64,000 bases of DNA from JAWKTV01 sp041398905 (GCA_041398905.1 JAWKTV010000005.1:1-64000), one strand, 5' to 3'. Shown: positions 32,076-44,499, numbered from the stretch's first letter. Notes: a model not told the origin generated them from the letters alone. Made by a program: numbers and translations.

Positions 32076-33993
32076 ATGCCTGTTGCAAGATGGCTGCTGG
32101 TAGTTTGTCTCATCGCGTCGACAGCCAGTCGAGTTCGGTGCGCCGAGGTCACGCGGCCGATGAACGTGCTGTTCATCCTCGCCGATGATCTCGGTTGGGC
32201 GGACACGACACTGTATGGCCACACACAGCTCTATCAGACGCCCAATCTGGAACGGCTCGCACGGCGCGGAATGCTGTTCAGTCGCGCGTACTCGGCCAGC
32301 CCACTCTGTTCGCCCACTCGCTCGGCCATCCTGACGGGGCTGAGCCCCGCCCGCACCGGCATCACGACTCCCAACTGTCATCTCGCGCAGGTCACCCTTG
32401 AGGCGACGCTTCCCGACCGGGCCGCCATGAACCAGGTGGTTGTGCAGCCAAATTCCGTCAGCCGACTCAAGACCGAGTACCGCACCCTCGCGGAGACGCT
32501 GCGGGACGCCGGCTATGTCACCGGTCACTTCGGTAAATGGCATCTCGGCCGCGAGCCCTATTCCGCACTGCAGCATGGTTTCGATGTCGATGTCCCGCAT
32601 TGGCCTGGTCCAGGACCGGCCGGCAGCTACATCGCTCCATGGAAGTTCGACGACTTTGACCCGGACCCCGCGGTTCCCGGCCAGCACATCGAAGACCGCA
32701 TGGCGCACGAAGCGGTCGCCTTCATTGAGGAGCACCAGGGTGAGCCGTTCTTCCTGAACTACTGGATGTTCAGCGTGCATGCTCCCTTCGATGCGAAGGC
32801 AAGCTTAATCAAGAAGTATCGACCGCTGGTGCAGTCCGACTCCCCGCAACGCTCGCCAACTTATGCGGCGATGATCGAGAGCATGGATGACGCGGTCGGT
32901 ACACTGCTCGAGGCGCTTGATCGACTGGAGCTGTCGGACCGAACGATCGTCATCTTCACCTCCGACAACGGCGGGAACATGTACAGCGACGTCGACGGCA
33001 CGGTGCCGACCAGCAACACTCCACTGCGCGGCGGAAAGGCGTCCATGTTTGATGGAGGCACCCGCGTGCCAGCGGTTGTGGTGCTGCCCGGCATCACGCA
33101 GCCATCGAGCCGCAGCAATGCCTTGATTCAAAGTGAAGACTACTACCCCACCCTGCTCGACGCACTGGGGATTGCCGCGGCGGAAGGACAGACGTTTGAT
33201 GGTGTCAGCATCATGCCGGCACTGCGGGGCGACGAATTCTCTCGCCCTCCACTGGTTCAGTACTTCCCGCATTCACCCCCGTGCCTGACTGGCTCCCCCT
33301 TCCGCATCGGTGCGGACTCCGGAGTGGAAGCTCATTCGCGTTTTTCATGGCGGAGAACAGCAGCAACACCGGCACCTGCTCTATCGCACCGAACAGGACC
33401 CCGGAGAGCGCAGCGACCTTGCGCGGGAGCACCCCGAAGTCGTGTCCAGCCTTGCGGCCGAGTTGGACTCCTTTCTTGGCCGAACCAACGCCGTCCTGCC
33501 GCGAACGAATCCTGCGTTCGACGCGAGTAAGTACGACCCCAAACTGGAAGGCGTGCCGACTCCAAAGGCGCGGTCGCGACGGAACGCGTCCATCTCCAGG
33601 CCAGCGGCCGAACCTCCAGTTGATCCGTCACTCGGGGGCTGGAAGATTCGTCAGGGGCACGCCGAGGTACGGGATGGAGTGGTGGTTACCACCGGCAACG
33701 GGCAAACGTTTCTTGGTGTTGCCGCTGGGGTCAGCGGACCGGCGATGATTACGGCGCGCATCCGTGGCGTGGCGAGTCAGCCCGGCAAGGTGGAGTGGAT
33801 CCGCCCGAACGCCCAGCCGCAATCAGCCGCGTGGAAGCTGATGGGTGACGACTGGCAGGAGTTGCGGGTGGAGATTCCCGTCGAAGGGCCACTCGGTATC
33901 CTGCGACTGTACCTGCCAGCGGATGCCAGGCGGCTCGAGATCGACCAGGTCGAACTCCGCGCCGCAGAACGAACGCGGCGGTGGGAGTTCTGA
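32076..33993 (+). CDS. exported sulfatase 1, frameshifted
   Basis: A type I sulfatase with a signal peptide, the metal site ADDLG at 36-40 and the formylglycine motif CSPTR at 78-82. The conserved GHFGKWHLG, FTSDNGG and lower metal-site residues follow. The frame breaks near 33285-33310 (two indels within 30 bases) and continues with TPEWKLIRVFHGGEQ and LLYRTEQDPGERSDLA, the standard sulfatase end. A beta domain of about 130 residues (LGGWKIRQGHAEV onward) extends the C-terminus. It needs an anaerobic- or FGE-type maturase encoded elsewhere. The sulfated substrate is unknown. Confidence 0.87.
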
Positions 33994-34096
33994 ACGGCCC
34001 TGATTGCCAAGTTGGCACGCGCCGTCCTCGTTCGGATGAAACGCCTTCGCTGCGCTGCACATGGTTGTGCCTACCCCACCGTCAGCATGGGCAGCG

Positions 34097-34525
34097 TCAC
34101 TTCGCGGGGATCAGGAGCCTTCGGCGAAAACCGGCGTGCGCGGTCTTTGCCGAAACGCGCTGTGCGTACTCCCAAAGCTGCTCGGGTGTCTCGAAGTACT
34201 GGTCGTACACGCCGTCGTCGTCGTACTCACAGTTGTCGGTCGTGTACGTTCGGCAGATCTGCGGACGCGTTTCGTAAGTCCCGCAGCGGTAGTCGTCCAT
34301 GATGTGTTTGCAATCAGCGAATACCATCAGGAACCAGGCGTCGTTCTCGACGAACATCGCCACCCGGCCGTGCAGCATGTACCACCGAATATGATCGAAC
34401 TCGCCGATCTCTTCGGGCTTGTCGATCTGCATGGCGAAGTACCGGCAGCACCGCGCGGTGCAGTAGCCGCACAGATTGTCCCCCGCTTTGAGGTCTTCGC
34501 GGCGCATGCGGGTTGTGGTCGACAT
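34097..34525 (-). CDS. YkgJ-type cysteine cluster protein
   Basis: A 142-residue soluble protein with the CxxC-xxx-CC pattern of the YkgJ family near the N-terminus (Cys19, 22, 26, 27) and later Cys in DCKHIMD, YRCGTYE, RPQICRTY and TDNC. The family probably binds a zinc ion or Fe-S cluster; its role is not settled. ATG 34525 is chosen because the conserved region begins soon after. Confidence 0.82.
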   Translation of the reverse strand: MSTTTRMRREDLKAGDNLCGYCTARCCRYFAMQIDKPEEIGEFDHIRWYMLHGRVAMFVENDAWFLMVFADCKHIMDDYRCGTYETRPQICRTYTTDNCEYDDDGVYDQYFETPEQLWEYAQRVSAKTAHAGFRRRLLIPAK

Positions 34526-34731
34526 TGACAGGCCTGAGGATGGCGGGGTGACGCGTGAAAGTGGAAGCCTTCGACGCTGTTGCAACAGAGGCTCGGGCCC
34601 GTAGTCTAGTTGTCTGGTGAGCATTCGCCAAACAGTCCGCAGGCATTGTCGCCGCGCCAGCGATGCCGTATTGCGTACACAGAACTCGACTGACTCGAGT
34701 GCTTCAAGTCGCCCTGATCCTCTGTTTCAAC

Positions 34732-35067
34732 ATGCCATTCAGCTCGCTACTCGCGGCCCGCATCACCGAGATCATTCGCCGTCGCCGCGGCTTTTGTGAG
34801 AAGCGGATGTTCGGCGGCATCGTCTGGATGCTGCATGACCATCTGTGCTTTGGTGTCTGGAAGGATTCGTTGATCGCGCGGATCGGCGCGGAGATCCAGC
34901 CGGCCGCGCTGCGGCAGCCGGGTGTCTCGGAGTTCGATATCACCGGCCGACCGATGCGGGCATGGGTGATGGTCGGGCCAGAGGCGATTGAAGATGACGA
35001 GCTGCTTCAGGCGTGGCTTGAGCGGTGCATTGAGTTCGTCAGGCGGTTGCCTCCCAAGGGGGAGTGA
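34732..35067 (+). CDS. TfoX N-terminal domain protein
   Basis: A 111-residue protein matching the N-terminal domain of the competence regulator TfoX (RMFGGIVWMLHDHLCFGVWKDSLIAR, then GRPMRAWVMV). Only this domain is present, as in many small homologues of unknown role. The start at 34732 is where the family begins; the frame is open for 23 codons upstream. Confidence 0.8.
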   Translation: MPFSSLLAARITEIIRRRRGFCEKRMFGGIVWMLHDHLCFGVWKDSLIARIGAEIQPAALRQPGVSEFDITGRPMRAWVMVGPEAIEDDELLQAWLERCIEFVRRLPPKGE

Positions 35068-35150
35068 CGAACGCTCGCAATGTTCACGGGCCGCCCACCG
35101 CCCGGTTCGTGCATCGCGATTCACAGAGGCCGCAGACGGCATTCGAGCGA

Positions 35151-36353
<1,203 letters not shown>

Positions 36354-36501
36354 GCGGATCGATCGGGTGGCTCAGCGTGAAGGATGTCGGCGAGGTGAAT
36401 CCATCGCCGCGGTTCCTGCCGATTGTATAGCCCGATCCGCAGGCGCCATCAACTCGCCGCACAGGCTCGGGAGGTCACGCGGCGTCTTGGCGCATGCGAA
36501 A

Positions 36502-36531
36502 GCCCTTGCCCGACGAAAGTCGACCAAGGGC
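36502..36531 (-). terminator. hairpin after rpmA
   Basis: GCCCTTG and CAAGGGC form the outer stem, with an inner CGAC-GAAA-GTCG stem-loop. On the minus strand it follows the rpmA stop and is followed by a weak TTTC. Confidence 0.5.
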
Positions 36532-36559
36532 CGGCGTAAGCTGCGATGGCTCGCGGCGG

Positions 36560-36814
36560 TCAGTTCTGCGCGGTGGGGGTCACATTGATGCGACGACCCT
36601 CCTGATCGAAGAAGACCGTGCCTTCGATCAACGAGAAAATGGTGTAGTCGCTTCCCATGTCGACGTTGCGACCGGGCCGCCACTTGGTGCCGCACTGACG
36701 CACGAGGATGTTCCCGGCGATGACGCGTTCACCGCCGAACTTCTTGATGCCGCGCCGTTGGGCATTCGAATCGCGACCGTTGCGAGTCGAGCCCTGTCCC
36801 TTCTTATGAGCCAT
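36560..36814 (-). CDS. rpmA: 50S ribosomal protein L27
   Basis: L27 lies near the peptidyl transferase centre. The 84-residue product has the typical N-terminus MAHKKGQGSTRNGRDS and the core RRGIKKFGGERV. The usual partner rplU is not directly upstream, which is unusual for this gene. The C-terminus is short and normal. Confidence 0.96.
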   Translation of the reverse strand: MAHKKGQGSTRNGRDSNAQRRGIKKFGGERVIAGNILVRQCGTKWRPGRNVDMGSDYTIFSLIEGTVFFDQEGRRINVTPTAQN

Positions 36815-37132
36815 GATACGTACCTGTCGACAATTCTGGCAATTGAGTGATTCGTTCGGAAGTCCTTGCTGGGCAAGGGATTTCGTTGTTTGTCAGGCGG
36901 CAAATCCGCCATCGCTGGCCCCTGCGGCAGTAGTCGCTGTGACACTGCCGATAGGCGGCTGCCCCAAGGGCAGTCCCGGATTCTCTCCAAAATGGTCGAT
37001 TCATGCAAGCCACACGACAGCCGTCGCGTCGCCGCACCGTGGCTGGTGCAGTCGAGGCCAATCGACTCGGCGACTGTTGCAGTCAGGCTTGTTCGCAGAT
37101 CAAGCCTGTCGGCTAGTGCGGCGGGTTGACTT
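36815..37132. other. gap upstream of rpmA
   Basis: Between rpmA and the end of sulfatase 2, both on the minus strand. It should hold the rpmA promoter. No rplU gene and no RNA gene are seen. Confidence 0.45.
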
Positions 37133-38641
37133 TCATTCTTTACCGTCCTCCCACCGAATCCGCTCTCGCAGCAGTTCGCTCATGCGGGCGATGATCGATT
37201 CGTGTCCTTCGATCTGCGTCAGGTTTGCGTACTCATCCGGGTCCGAATCGTAGTCGTAGAGCTCGACACCATATTGGCCGCCGTCACCCCACTCCGTAAA
37301 GCGGTATTGCTCGGTGCGAACCGAACGCCCCAGAACCTGCTCACCCTGTTTGCGTTCGGGGATCTTGCCGCGCGCGGTTGCTACGGAGTAGGCGGCGACC
37401 TTGCCGGGGAGTTGGGGTCCTGCAGCAGCGGGACGAGGCTCAGTCCCTCGACGTGTTCTGGAACCGGCAGCCCGCACAGCGCCGCCACCGTCGGATAGAT
37501 GTCGACCATTTCGACAACTCCGTTCGCGATCGCCCCGGCACTCTCCGGCTTGGGCGGCGCGATGATCAACGGCACCCGGCAGGAGCCTTCAAACAGGTCA
37601 CCCTTCTGCCACAGTCCATGCGCCCCGAGGTGATAGCCATGGTCGGATGTGAATACAACGACCGTGTTCTCGGCGAGTCCCAGTTCGTCCAGCGCGTCCA
37701 GTACCCGGCCGACCTGAGCGTCCATGTAGGAGATCGAAGCGTAGTACGCCTGGATGATCTCCTGTCGTTCCGGGATTGTCAGTTCGCGGCTGCTTCGGGC
37801 GGTCGGCGAGTGCGGCGGGTGGAATGTCGTTGCGGTCCCAGGGCTGCTCCAGCGTCGGCTCGATCAATTCGCGATTGTACAGATCGAAGTAGTGGCTGGG
37901 GGCGACGTAGGGCGTGTGTGGCCGATAGAAGCCGACCGCCAGGAAGAATGGCTTCCCGGTTTGCTCAGGATGGTGTTCCTTCAGCAGCCTCGCTGCGGCG
38001 ATCGCTCCGACGCCATCGGTCTGCTGGTCGTCGGTCGTGTCGAGATCGAGCCAACTGAGTGTTCCGCCGAACTGGTCGGGCTGCAACGTATGGATCTGGT
38101 CATGCACCTCGCGATCCATGCCGCGGGGATTGACGACTTCGTCCCACGAAGCCTTGTCGTCTTCCCCGTCGGTGCCGATTTGCAGTGGGACGCCGTAGTG
38201 ATAGATCTTGCCGACTCGACCGGCCCAGTAGCCGCGCTGCTGAAAGAGCTGCGGCAATGTGACGACGTCGGGGTGTCGTTTGCGGAAATTGCCGGCGTTG
38301 CTGAGGACGCCGGTCTGCTCCGGGTACAGGCTCGTCATGAATGAGGAACGCGATGGGTTGCAAACGGGGTACTGGCAGTAAGCACGAGAGAATCGCACGC
38401 CCCGCTGGGCGAGGCGGTCGATATTGGGCGACTGCACCATGTTGTGGCCGTAGCAGCCAAGGTCGCAGTTGAGATCGTCGGAGACGATCATCAGCACGTT
38501 GAGGGGCTGCCCCGCCGATTCGGTCGATCGTTCCGGGCTGGCGACCGCGTTGGCGGATGGTGGCTCGGCGGCGAGCTGGTGTGCAATCGCCATCAGCAGC
38601 AGAGCGGTCAACGAGAGCGGCCGGGTGGGCGAGAGACGCAT
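37133..38641 (-). CDS. exported sulfatase 2 (iduronate-2-sulfatase-like), frameshifted
   Basis: A type I sulfatase with a signal peptide (LSLTALLLMAIAHQLA). VSDDLN holds the metal Asp pair and CNPSR at 94-98 the formylglycine Cys. RVGKIYHYG and FYRPHTPYVAP resemble iduronate-2-sulfatase and choline-sulfatase relatives. The frame shifts near 37795, resuming with TIPERQEIIQAYYASISYMD and VVFTSDHGYHLG, and again near 37410, resuming with LGRSVRTEQYRFTEW. The end is at 37133. The two sulfatases are not close paralogues. Substrate unknown. Confidence 0.85.
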
Positions 38642-38826
38642 GGGGAGGCCTATGGTGCAAGATAGCCGGCGGAGAACAATGCCGATTGAGGTTCGCCGCT
38701 CAATCGCCGCGTGTCAAACGGGCAGGACGGCGCGCCGGAATTCCGCCAAGTCGCAGTACTGCGCGTTGGCGGATTCGGATGCCGGCTTATCGTTGCTCTC
38801 CGGCTGACCGATCGCACCGGGGCGAC

Positions 38827-40008
38827 TCAGCGTGTGACCCGCAGCGAGGCCATATAACGCAGGAACTCGGCGTCGAGTTTGTCGATGTCCTCGCCGAACG
38901 CCTGTTGAAACTCGGCGATTCGCTGCGCGGGTGTCGACCAGACCAGCCGGGGTTTGGCGGCGATCATCCGCAGGTACTCCTGATACTCGCCACGGTGCTT
39001 GCGGATGAGGAAGTGCGTGAGCGCCCAGCTTTCGGCGTAGGCCTCGCCGATCTGGTCGGGGTCGCGGAAACGCTCTTCACTCTCGATCAGGGTTGTCAGC
39101 GAGTTCGCGGGGCGACCGCTGGCGAGGTACTGCTGAAACTGCTGCAGCCGGCCGGGGTGAACTTTGCCGATCGTCTTCCAGCCGGCGGTGCTGCGGATGT
39201 CCGGAGCCTCGAAGAACATCGCCATGCCTTCCGTCAGCCACATCGGGTTGTCGGCGTAGCGGGTGTGCATGCCGGTGTTAAAGGCGATCTGATGTGTCGC
39301 CTCATGCACCACGGTCACGAGGTTGGCGATCGAGGCTTCGACCCCGCGGAGCACCTCCGCTTCGCTGGTGGCCGCGGTTCCCGTACTGGATCCGGCGAGG
39401 TTCGAGAGGACGATCCGATTGGTGCGAACCGAGTAATAGCCCTGGGTGGCCGCCAGGCCTGGGCCAGCGTCCCGCTCGGCGTAGGCTGCATACTCGTCGT
39501 GACTGGCGAACAGGATCGCGACGAGCGGCTGCGGAGGCGGCTCAAGCTCGAGTCGGGCGTTTCGCCAATACGCGAAGAAAGCGGTCTGCAGACGCTCGAA
39601 CAGTTCGCCGCACCAGCGGGCGTAAGGCTCGCCTGCGTTCGTCACGATCACGTAGCGACGTGTCTTGACGATCTCGAAGTCCGTCCCGAACTCGTGTTGC
39701 AGTTCGGCGGCAAGCCGTTCGCCATTCCACGCGGCGAAGGTCTCGCCCTTCGGCATGTGGTCAACAAGTTCGTTCGGCTTGATGGTGACGAGCTGCAGGT
39801 CTTCCGTTTCCAGCAGCAGCCCTCCATCGGCGGCGGTGACGAGTACGCGGCCAGTCAGCGTTGACCGCGTCCCCTCGACCTGTCGAGTCACGCTGACGGT
39901 CGTCGATGTCTGATCGTCTGCGGAGATCAACGAAGCGATCAGCATGATCGACACCGTCAGCCAGACACGAGCGACCCGCAGCAGGCGACAGCTTCGCTCG
40001 GCTCGCAT
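38827..40008 (-). CDS. exported DUF1570 metallopeptidase-like protein
   Basis: A 393-residue secreted protein of the DUF1570 family. After the signal peptide (VWLTVSIMLIASLISA) come a beta-rich domain and a gluzincin-like catalytic region. HEATH (His235, Glu236, His239) followed by the downstream Glu in WLTEGM (near 260) fits a zinc metallopeptidase. Activity has not been shown for the family as far as I know. The start at ATG 40008 gives a clean signal peptide; the frame is open 18 codons further upstream. Confidence 0.8.
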   Translation of the reverse strand: MRAERSCRLLRVARVWLTVSIMLIASLISADDQTSTTVSVTRQVEGTRSTLTGRVLVTAADGGLLLETEDLQLVTIKPNELVDHMPKGETFAAWNGERLAAELQHEFGTDFEIVKTRRYVIVTNAGEPYARWCGELFERLQTAFFAYWRNARLELEPPPQPLVAILFASHDEYAAYAERDAGPGLAATQGYYSVRTNRIVLSNLAGSSTGTAATSEAEVLRGVEASIANLVTVVHEATHQIAFNTGMHTRYADNPMWLTEGMAMFFEAPDIRSTAGWKTIGKVHPGRLQQFQQYLASGRPANSLTTLIESEERFRDPDQIGEAYAESWALTHFLIRKHRGEYQEYLRMIAAKPRLVWSTPAQRIAEFQQAFGEDIDKLDAEFLRYMASLRVTR

Positions 40009-40145
40009 CGGTTCTTCGGTTGTGTTCTGGAAAGGCAGGGGCGACATTGAAATGCGACTCAACGTGTGGACCAGTCAGTCGCGCCGCTTGTCGATGCGGT
40101 CTCACCGGGTCCGCATTCCGGTGGGTGGTTGATCGAACACTGAGC

Positions 40146-41842
40146 TTACGCCATCGCGCACACCGGGTCTTCTCCGAAGACTTCCAGGTCGAGCATTTTC
40201 TTTCGCGGGCACCCGCACACCAGCCACCACTCCTCGGCCAACTGGCGGTTCCATTGACCGTATGCCTGACAGCCCTCCAGCGCCTGCTGCAGCGAACGGG
40301 CATCCTGAAACCGCAGCTCAGGATCCTTCTCCAGGCACCGCAGCACGACCTCCTCCAGATCGTGCGGAACGTTGGGGTTGAGTTCGCTGGGGCGCTACCG
40401 GGGCGTCGCTGACATGCGCGAGCAGCACCTTGACAGGTCGCGTGTCTTCAAACGGTGGTCGGTCAACAGGTAGTACGCCACGAGGCCGAGCGAGTAGATG
40501 TCGCTGCGCACGTCAGGCTCGTCCCCGGTCGCCTGCTCGGGTGACATGAACAGCGGCGATCCGGCCACCATGCCTTCCTGCGTCACCTGCACGTCGTCGC
40601 GAGAGTCCGAGGACTTCACCAGTCCAAAGTCGAGCAGCTTGGCGACATCGTATGCCCCGCCCCGCTTAGCCGCGAACACGTTGGCCGGCTTGATGTCTCG
40701 ATGCACCAGCCCGTGAGCATGCGCCTCTGCCAGCGCATCGCAGACCTGCGTGAGCAGGTAGACGACGCGGGCCGCAGGCATTGGCCCGTGCATGGTGACG
40801 AGTTGTTCGAGGTTGGAGCCGGGCAGGTACTCCATGACGTAGTAGAACGTTCCGGCGTCGGTGCGGCCGTAATCGAAAATCTCGGATGGAGTCCGCGGGT
40901 GAGGCGGGCGGTCTCACGGACCTCTCGTTCAACCGGCGTGCGTGCGCGTGGGTCTCCAGCCTTCTCGGCTCGAATGACCTTTCACGTATGCAGGGGCGTT
41001 TGAGCAGCAGGTGTTCGGCCAGATAGACCTTCCATGCCTCCGCTGCCCAACTTCTTTTTCAGCCGGCATTTGACCAATTGCCGGGCTTCAAAAACCTTTA
41101 TGCAGCTTGTTGATCGTGGCGACGCCCAGCGTCGCGGCCACTGCCGAGAGCATCATCATCATCGACATTTCAACGACGAGCTGGACTGGAACCCGATCCG
41201 TTGCGCGACGATCCACGCGAATGACTCGGAGTTGATCCGGCGCAAAGACGATCAACGCGATCGGTGCGATGGAGAACGTGCCAATCACGATCGCCGCCCG
41301 CCGCCAATCGTTCGGAATGAACAACGCGTAGACGAAGATCAGCAGCATCCATGGGGGGAGCGATGGGAGTGAGGTAGCCCTGAGCGGCACTTTCCGAAAC
41401 CAGCACGGACTGCATCAGGACGAAGAACGCGGCCGGGGCACCGAAGATCATCGCCTCCGCCATGCGCAGATGCCCCAACAGGTGCGGGCAGAGTTTGCAC
41501 AGCCGGATCGCGACCAGGCCCGTCAAAACCGCAACACCCGCTTCGACCCAAAAGAGCAACCAATCCGCCGTCGTGACGAACTCGTTCAGGTAAAACAGGT
41601 TCTTCAGCAGATAGGCAAGAAGCCGTCAGACAACACGATCGCCGCGATCTGCAGGCGGTCTCGCAGCAAATTGTTGGTCAACCCGCTGGGATGAAGCGCG
41701 GACCCTCCACCAGTTCGACATGCGGAGCCACCGCGACGGCCGAAGAGTCAGCAGGGCCCAGCGGCGGCACGACATCAGCCGCGAGCAGAGGTGAGGCCAT
41801 CTGCTGCGTCTGCTGATACTCGGGCGGGAGCGTGCTCGACAT
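40146..41842 (-). pseudogene. membrane Ser/Thr protein kinase, many frameshifts
   Basis: Pieces in several frames assemble into one protein. ATG 41842 starts a short cytoplasmic part (MSSTLPPEYQQTQQMASPLL), followed by about six membrane helices (LLFWVEAGVAVLTGLVAI; MIFGAPAAFFVLMQSVLV; MLLIFVYALFIP; MMMMLSAVAATLGVATI). A kinase domain follows: the Gly loop GSGG near 41050, HRDIKPANV, DFGLVK and MSPEQATG. The end is ALEGCQAYGQWNRQLAEEWW, a tail common in planctomycete kinases. The order, membrane part first and kinase second, is the reverse of the usual bacterial PknB layout. At least five frame changes occur. It may be a decayed gene or a poorly read stretch. Confidence 0.78.
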
Positions 41843-42394
41843 TGTGGATGACCGGGGGCTTGGCAACGTCCAGTACAGGTACGTGCAAGCGTGCGGTCGT
41901 CAATTGCGGGCGGACCTTTCGAGCCATGGTGAATCTGTGAACGGATCGAGTCGAGACGTGAACGGCTCGATTCTTGAAAGCTGAGAACCTGCAGCGGTGC
42001 AGCGCCCCGGTCGCATCGAGGCCTCACTGCGGTACTTGAGGCACCCCTGGGATCAGGATGACGCTGCGGCGACCGCAGCGGACTGGCTGAGCGGCCCTTG
42101 CAAGACACGGCGTGGGCATCCTGCCCCAGACCGGCTGGCAATCATTCGTAGCCGCTTCGAGTGCCTCGCCACGGACCGGAAGCCCGCGCCGCGAGTTCTT
42201 CAACGGGCCATGGTTGTCGGCACTCTCTGTGTGAGCTTCATTCCGGATGTACCAGGTGGTATCCTCGGGATGACGACGAAGCGGCGGGTCTGAGTCGATC
42301 ACCGGCGGGATTGCTGGCTTCGTTGCGGCAATCGTCTCGTTCGATCGTTTCCGACCCGATCAGGTTTGCATCCTCACACTCTGGAGGTCGTCCA
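41843..42394. other. divergent intergenic region
   Basis: About 550 bases between the kinase and the TIM-barrel gene. No frame has family resemblance. CTGGAGG at 42381-42387 is a ribosome binding site for the ATG at 42395. Confidence 0.4.
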
Positions 42395-43291
42395 ATGCCT
42401 CGCATGACAGCTCATCCAAGCTCCTGTCCCGTCGTGAGTTTCTGAAGGTGGGCGGCGCGGCGACCCTCGCCAGCATGGTGGTCATGATGGCCTACTATCC
42501 TGCCGAAGGTGAACGCCCCTGCTCCAACAAGGGCCGAATCTACAAGTCCAACAAGGGGGCGGCATCGGTGCCGACAAGGCCGAGATGGTCGCCAAGCCTG
42601 AGAACTACAAGCGGCTGGGATTCGATGGCCTCGAAGGAGGCAGCCCTGACATCAAGGACATCGCCCTGAAGGAGGCGATCGCGGAGACCGGTTTTCAGTG
42701 CATGGCGTCGTCGATGGAGTGCACTGGAATCAAAGGTTGTCATCGCCTGGACGAGACCGTTCGGGAGAGCGGTCGGGTCGGCGCCTGAACAGGCGATTCT
42801 GACGCCAGTTCGATTGGCGGAACCGCCGTGCTGTCGTTCCCGGTCGCGTCACCGGTGACGACGAGAATCACGACCACGTCTGGCAACGCTCGATTGTGGA
42901 GATTCGCAAGGTGCTGCCACTGGCGTCCAGGCTGGGCATCCATGTGCTCATCGAGAACGTTCGAACGGTTTCTGCGAGAACCCCGAGCAGTACCGCGACT
43001 ACATCGACGAGATCGACAGCCCGTGGGTCGCCTACTTCGATATCGGCAACTGCCGCAAGTTCGGTCCCGCCGAAGACTGGATTCGCACCCTCGGTCGCCG
43101 GATCGTCAAGCTCGACGTCAAGGACTGGGCAAAGCGAACGGCTTCTGCCGACTTGGCGAAGGCGACGTCAACTGGCCGGAAGTTCGGGCGCGCTCGCGGA
43201 GATTCACTACACTGGCTGGGCGACCCGCGAAGGTGGCGACAAGTCGCTCGAGGACACCGCCCAATTGATGGACGAACTGCTCGACCTGTAG
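42395..43291 (+). pseudogene. Tat-exported TIM-barrel protein, many frameshifts
   Basis: A xylose isomerase-like sugar phosphate isomerase/epimerase. ATG 42395 has a ribosome binding site, but the frame shifts within ten codons. The next frame gives a twin-arginine signal (LLSRREFLKVGGAATLASMV). Further pieces in different frames are IGADKAEMVAK, YKRLGFDGLEGGSP, ASSIGGTAVL, IVEIRKVLPLASRLGIHVLIENV and DSPWVAYFDIGNCRKFG. The last is IHYTGWATREGGDKSLEDT and ends at TAG 43291. At least five shifts occur. The family and order are clear despite them. It is a relative of the intact protein at 20361. Confidence 0.78.
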
Positions 43292-43360
43292 GGCGGGTTG
43301 GCAGTCGAGGGCTGCTGTGCGGCGTTCGCCGAAGGGCCACTCACCTGTGTCACCGGCGGG

Positions 43361-43702
43361 TCAACCCTTCACACGGTAGCCCAGTTGTTGCAGCTTCACC
43401 CGCACCCGCTCGAGTTGATCCCCCTGAATCTCCAGTTCCGCGTCCTTGAGTGTTCCGCCCGCGCCGCAGTGGTTTTTGAGCTGCGTGAGCAGTTCGGGCA
43501 GGTCGTTCCCCTCCTCCGGCAGGCCGCGGACGACCGTCATCAGCTTTCCCTTTTTCCGCTTCTCCACACTCAGTCGCGCCGTCTGTTGATCGGGCGGAAC
43601 CCGCACTGCGGCCGGGGGGAGACAGCGGCAGTCGGCTTCAAGTTCGTCGCAGACTTCGCAACGGGGCGGACGATCAAACGGGGTACCTTCGAAGAGTCGC
43701 AT
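43361..43702 (-). CDS. yciH: SUI1/YciH-type translation factor
   Basis: A 113-residue protein whose C-terminal two thirds match eIF1/SUI1/YciH (LSVEKRKKGKLMTVVRGL, then LLTQLKNHCGAGGTLKD and LQQLGYRV). Bacterial YciH acts on translation initiation, with a debated role. The N-terminus has a zinc-ribbon-like Cys cluster (CEVCDELEADCRC), common in bacterial forms. Confidence 0.9.
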   Translation of the reverse strand: MRLFEGTPFDRPPRCEVCDELEADCRCLPPAAVRVPPDQQTARLSVEKRKKGKLMTVVRGLPEEGNDLPELLTQLKNHCGAGGTLKDAELEIQGDQLERVRVKLQQLGYRVKG

Positions 43703-43757
43703 GGGATCTCAAGCCGCGAAGAATTGCTGCTGACCGCTCGGGAAGCGACACGTTGGG

Positions 43758-44414
43758 TTACTCAGCGGGTTTCGATGATTCCGGCTTCGCCGCCTCAGTT
43801 GCCTCCGGCAGAACCTGTTCCCATTTCCCGGCCATGCCCAGCCGGCATCGCAGTTTGCGGGCCGGAAATTCAAACTCGTGGACTTCCCACTTGCCATCGA
43901 CAAGGCGGGCACGGTACTGGACGCGACCTTCATAAAGGCGCGGGACGTGGAAGACGACCTCTCCCAGGGCTTCGGCACCATCGACCTCGCAGGAGAACTC
44001 CCGAATCCGATCGGCATGAATGAACGTCGTCGGCCCCAGCGTGATTCCGGTGTTACCAAGGCTCCGATAGATTTCTCGAGCCAGTTGGGCGGGCTTCACG
44101 GCATCTCCGAGATAGCGGAACTCACGGTCGAGAGCCGCCTGTTGTTCCTCTGTCAGCTCGCCACCCTCCGCAGCAACGCTCGCGGGCATCGCGATCAGCA
44201 GCAGCGTCAGGGACTGCTCTTCAAATTCCGTGACCTTGGGAACGTTCGGCGAAGTGGCCAGTCGTTCGAAGTCTGCCTTGCTCATCGCGGCGGCGGCGGG
44301 AATCAGCTTGCGAATCGCATCAGCCGCCGTCTGGTCGTCGGCTTTGGCGACGCTCGGCAGCAACACGGCCGCCCAGGTGAGGCAGACTGCGATCGAATTC
44401 AGGGGTCTGGCCAT
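43758..44414 (-). CDS. exported protein of unknown function
   Basis: Not recognised. A 218-residue protein with a signal peptide (SIAVCLTWAAVLLPSVA). It has a helical N-terminal half, including a segment rich in Glu and Gln, and a beta-rich C-terminal part (GEVVFHVPRLYEGRVQYRA) ending in an Ala/Glu/Ser tail. Start at 44414 gives the signal peptide directly. Confidence 0.6.
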   Translation of the reverse strand: MARPLNSIAVCLTWAAVLLPSVAKADDQTAADAIRKLIPAAAAMSKADFERLATSPNVPKVTEFEEQSLTLLLIAMPASVAAEGGELTEEQQAALDREFRYLGDAVKPAQLAREIYRSLGNTGITLGPTTFIHADRIREFSCEVDGAEALGEVVFHVPRLYEGRVQYRARLVDGKWEVHEFEFPARKLRCRLGMAGKWEQVLPEATEAAKPESSKPAE

Positions 44415-44499
44415 CGGTGTACTCCAGCAGGTGTGTCAGTCTCGCGTTCCGCTACGAACGGGGCATCGGTCTCCTCCGGGAGCCACACCGTTCACTGCC

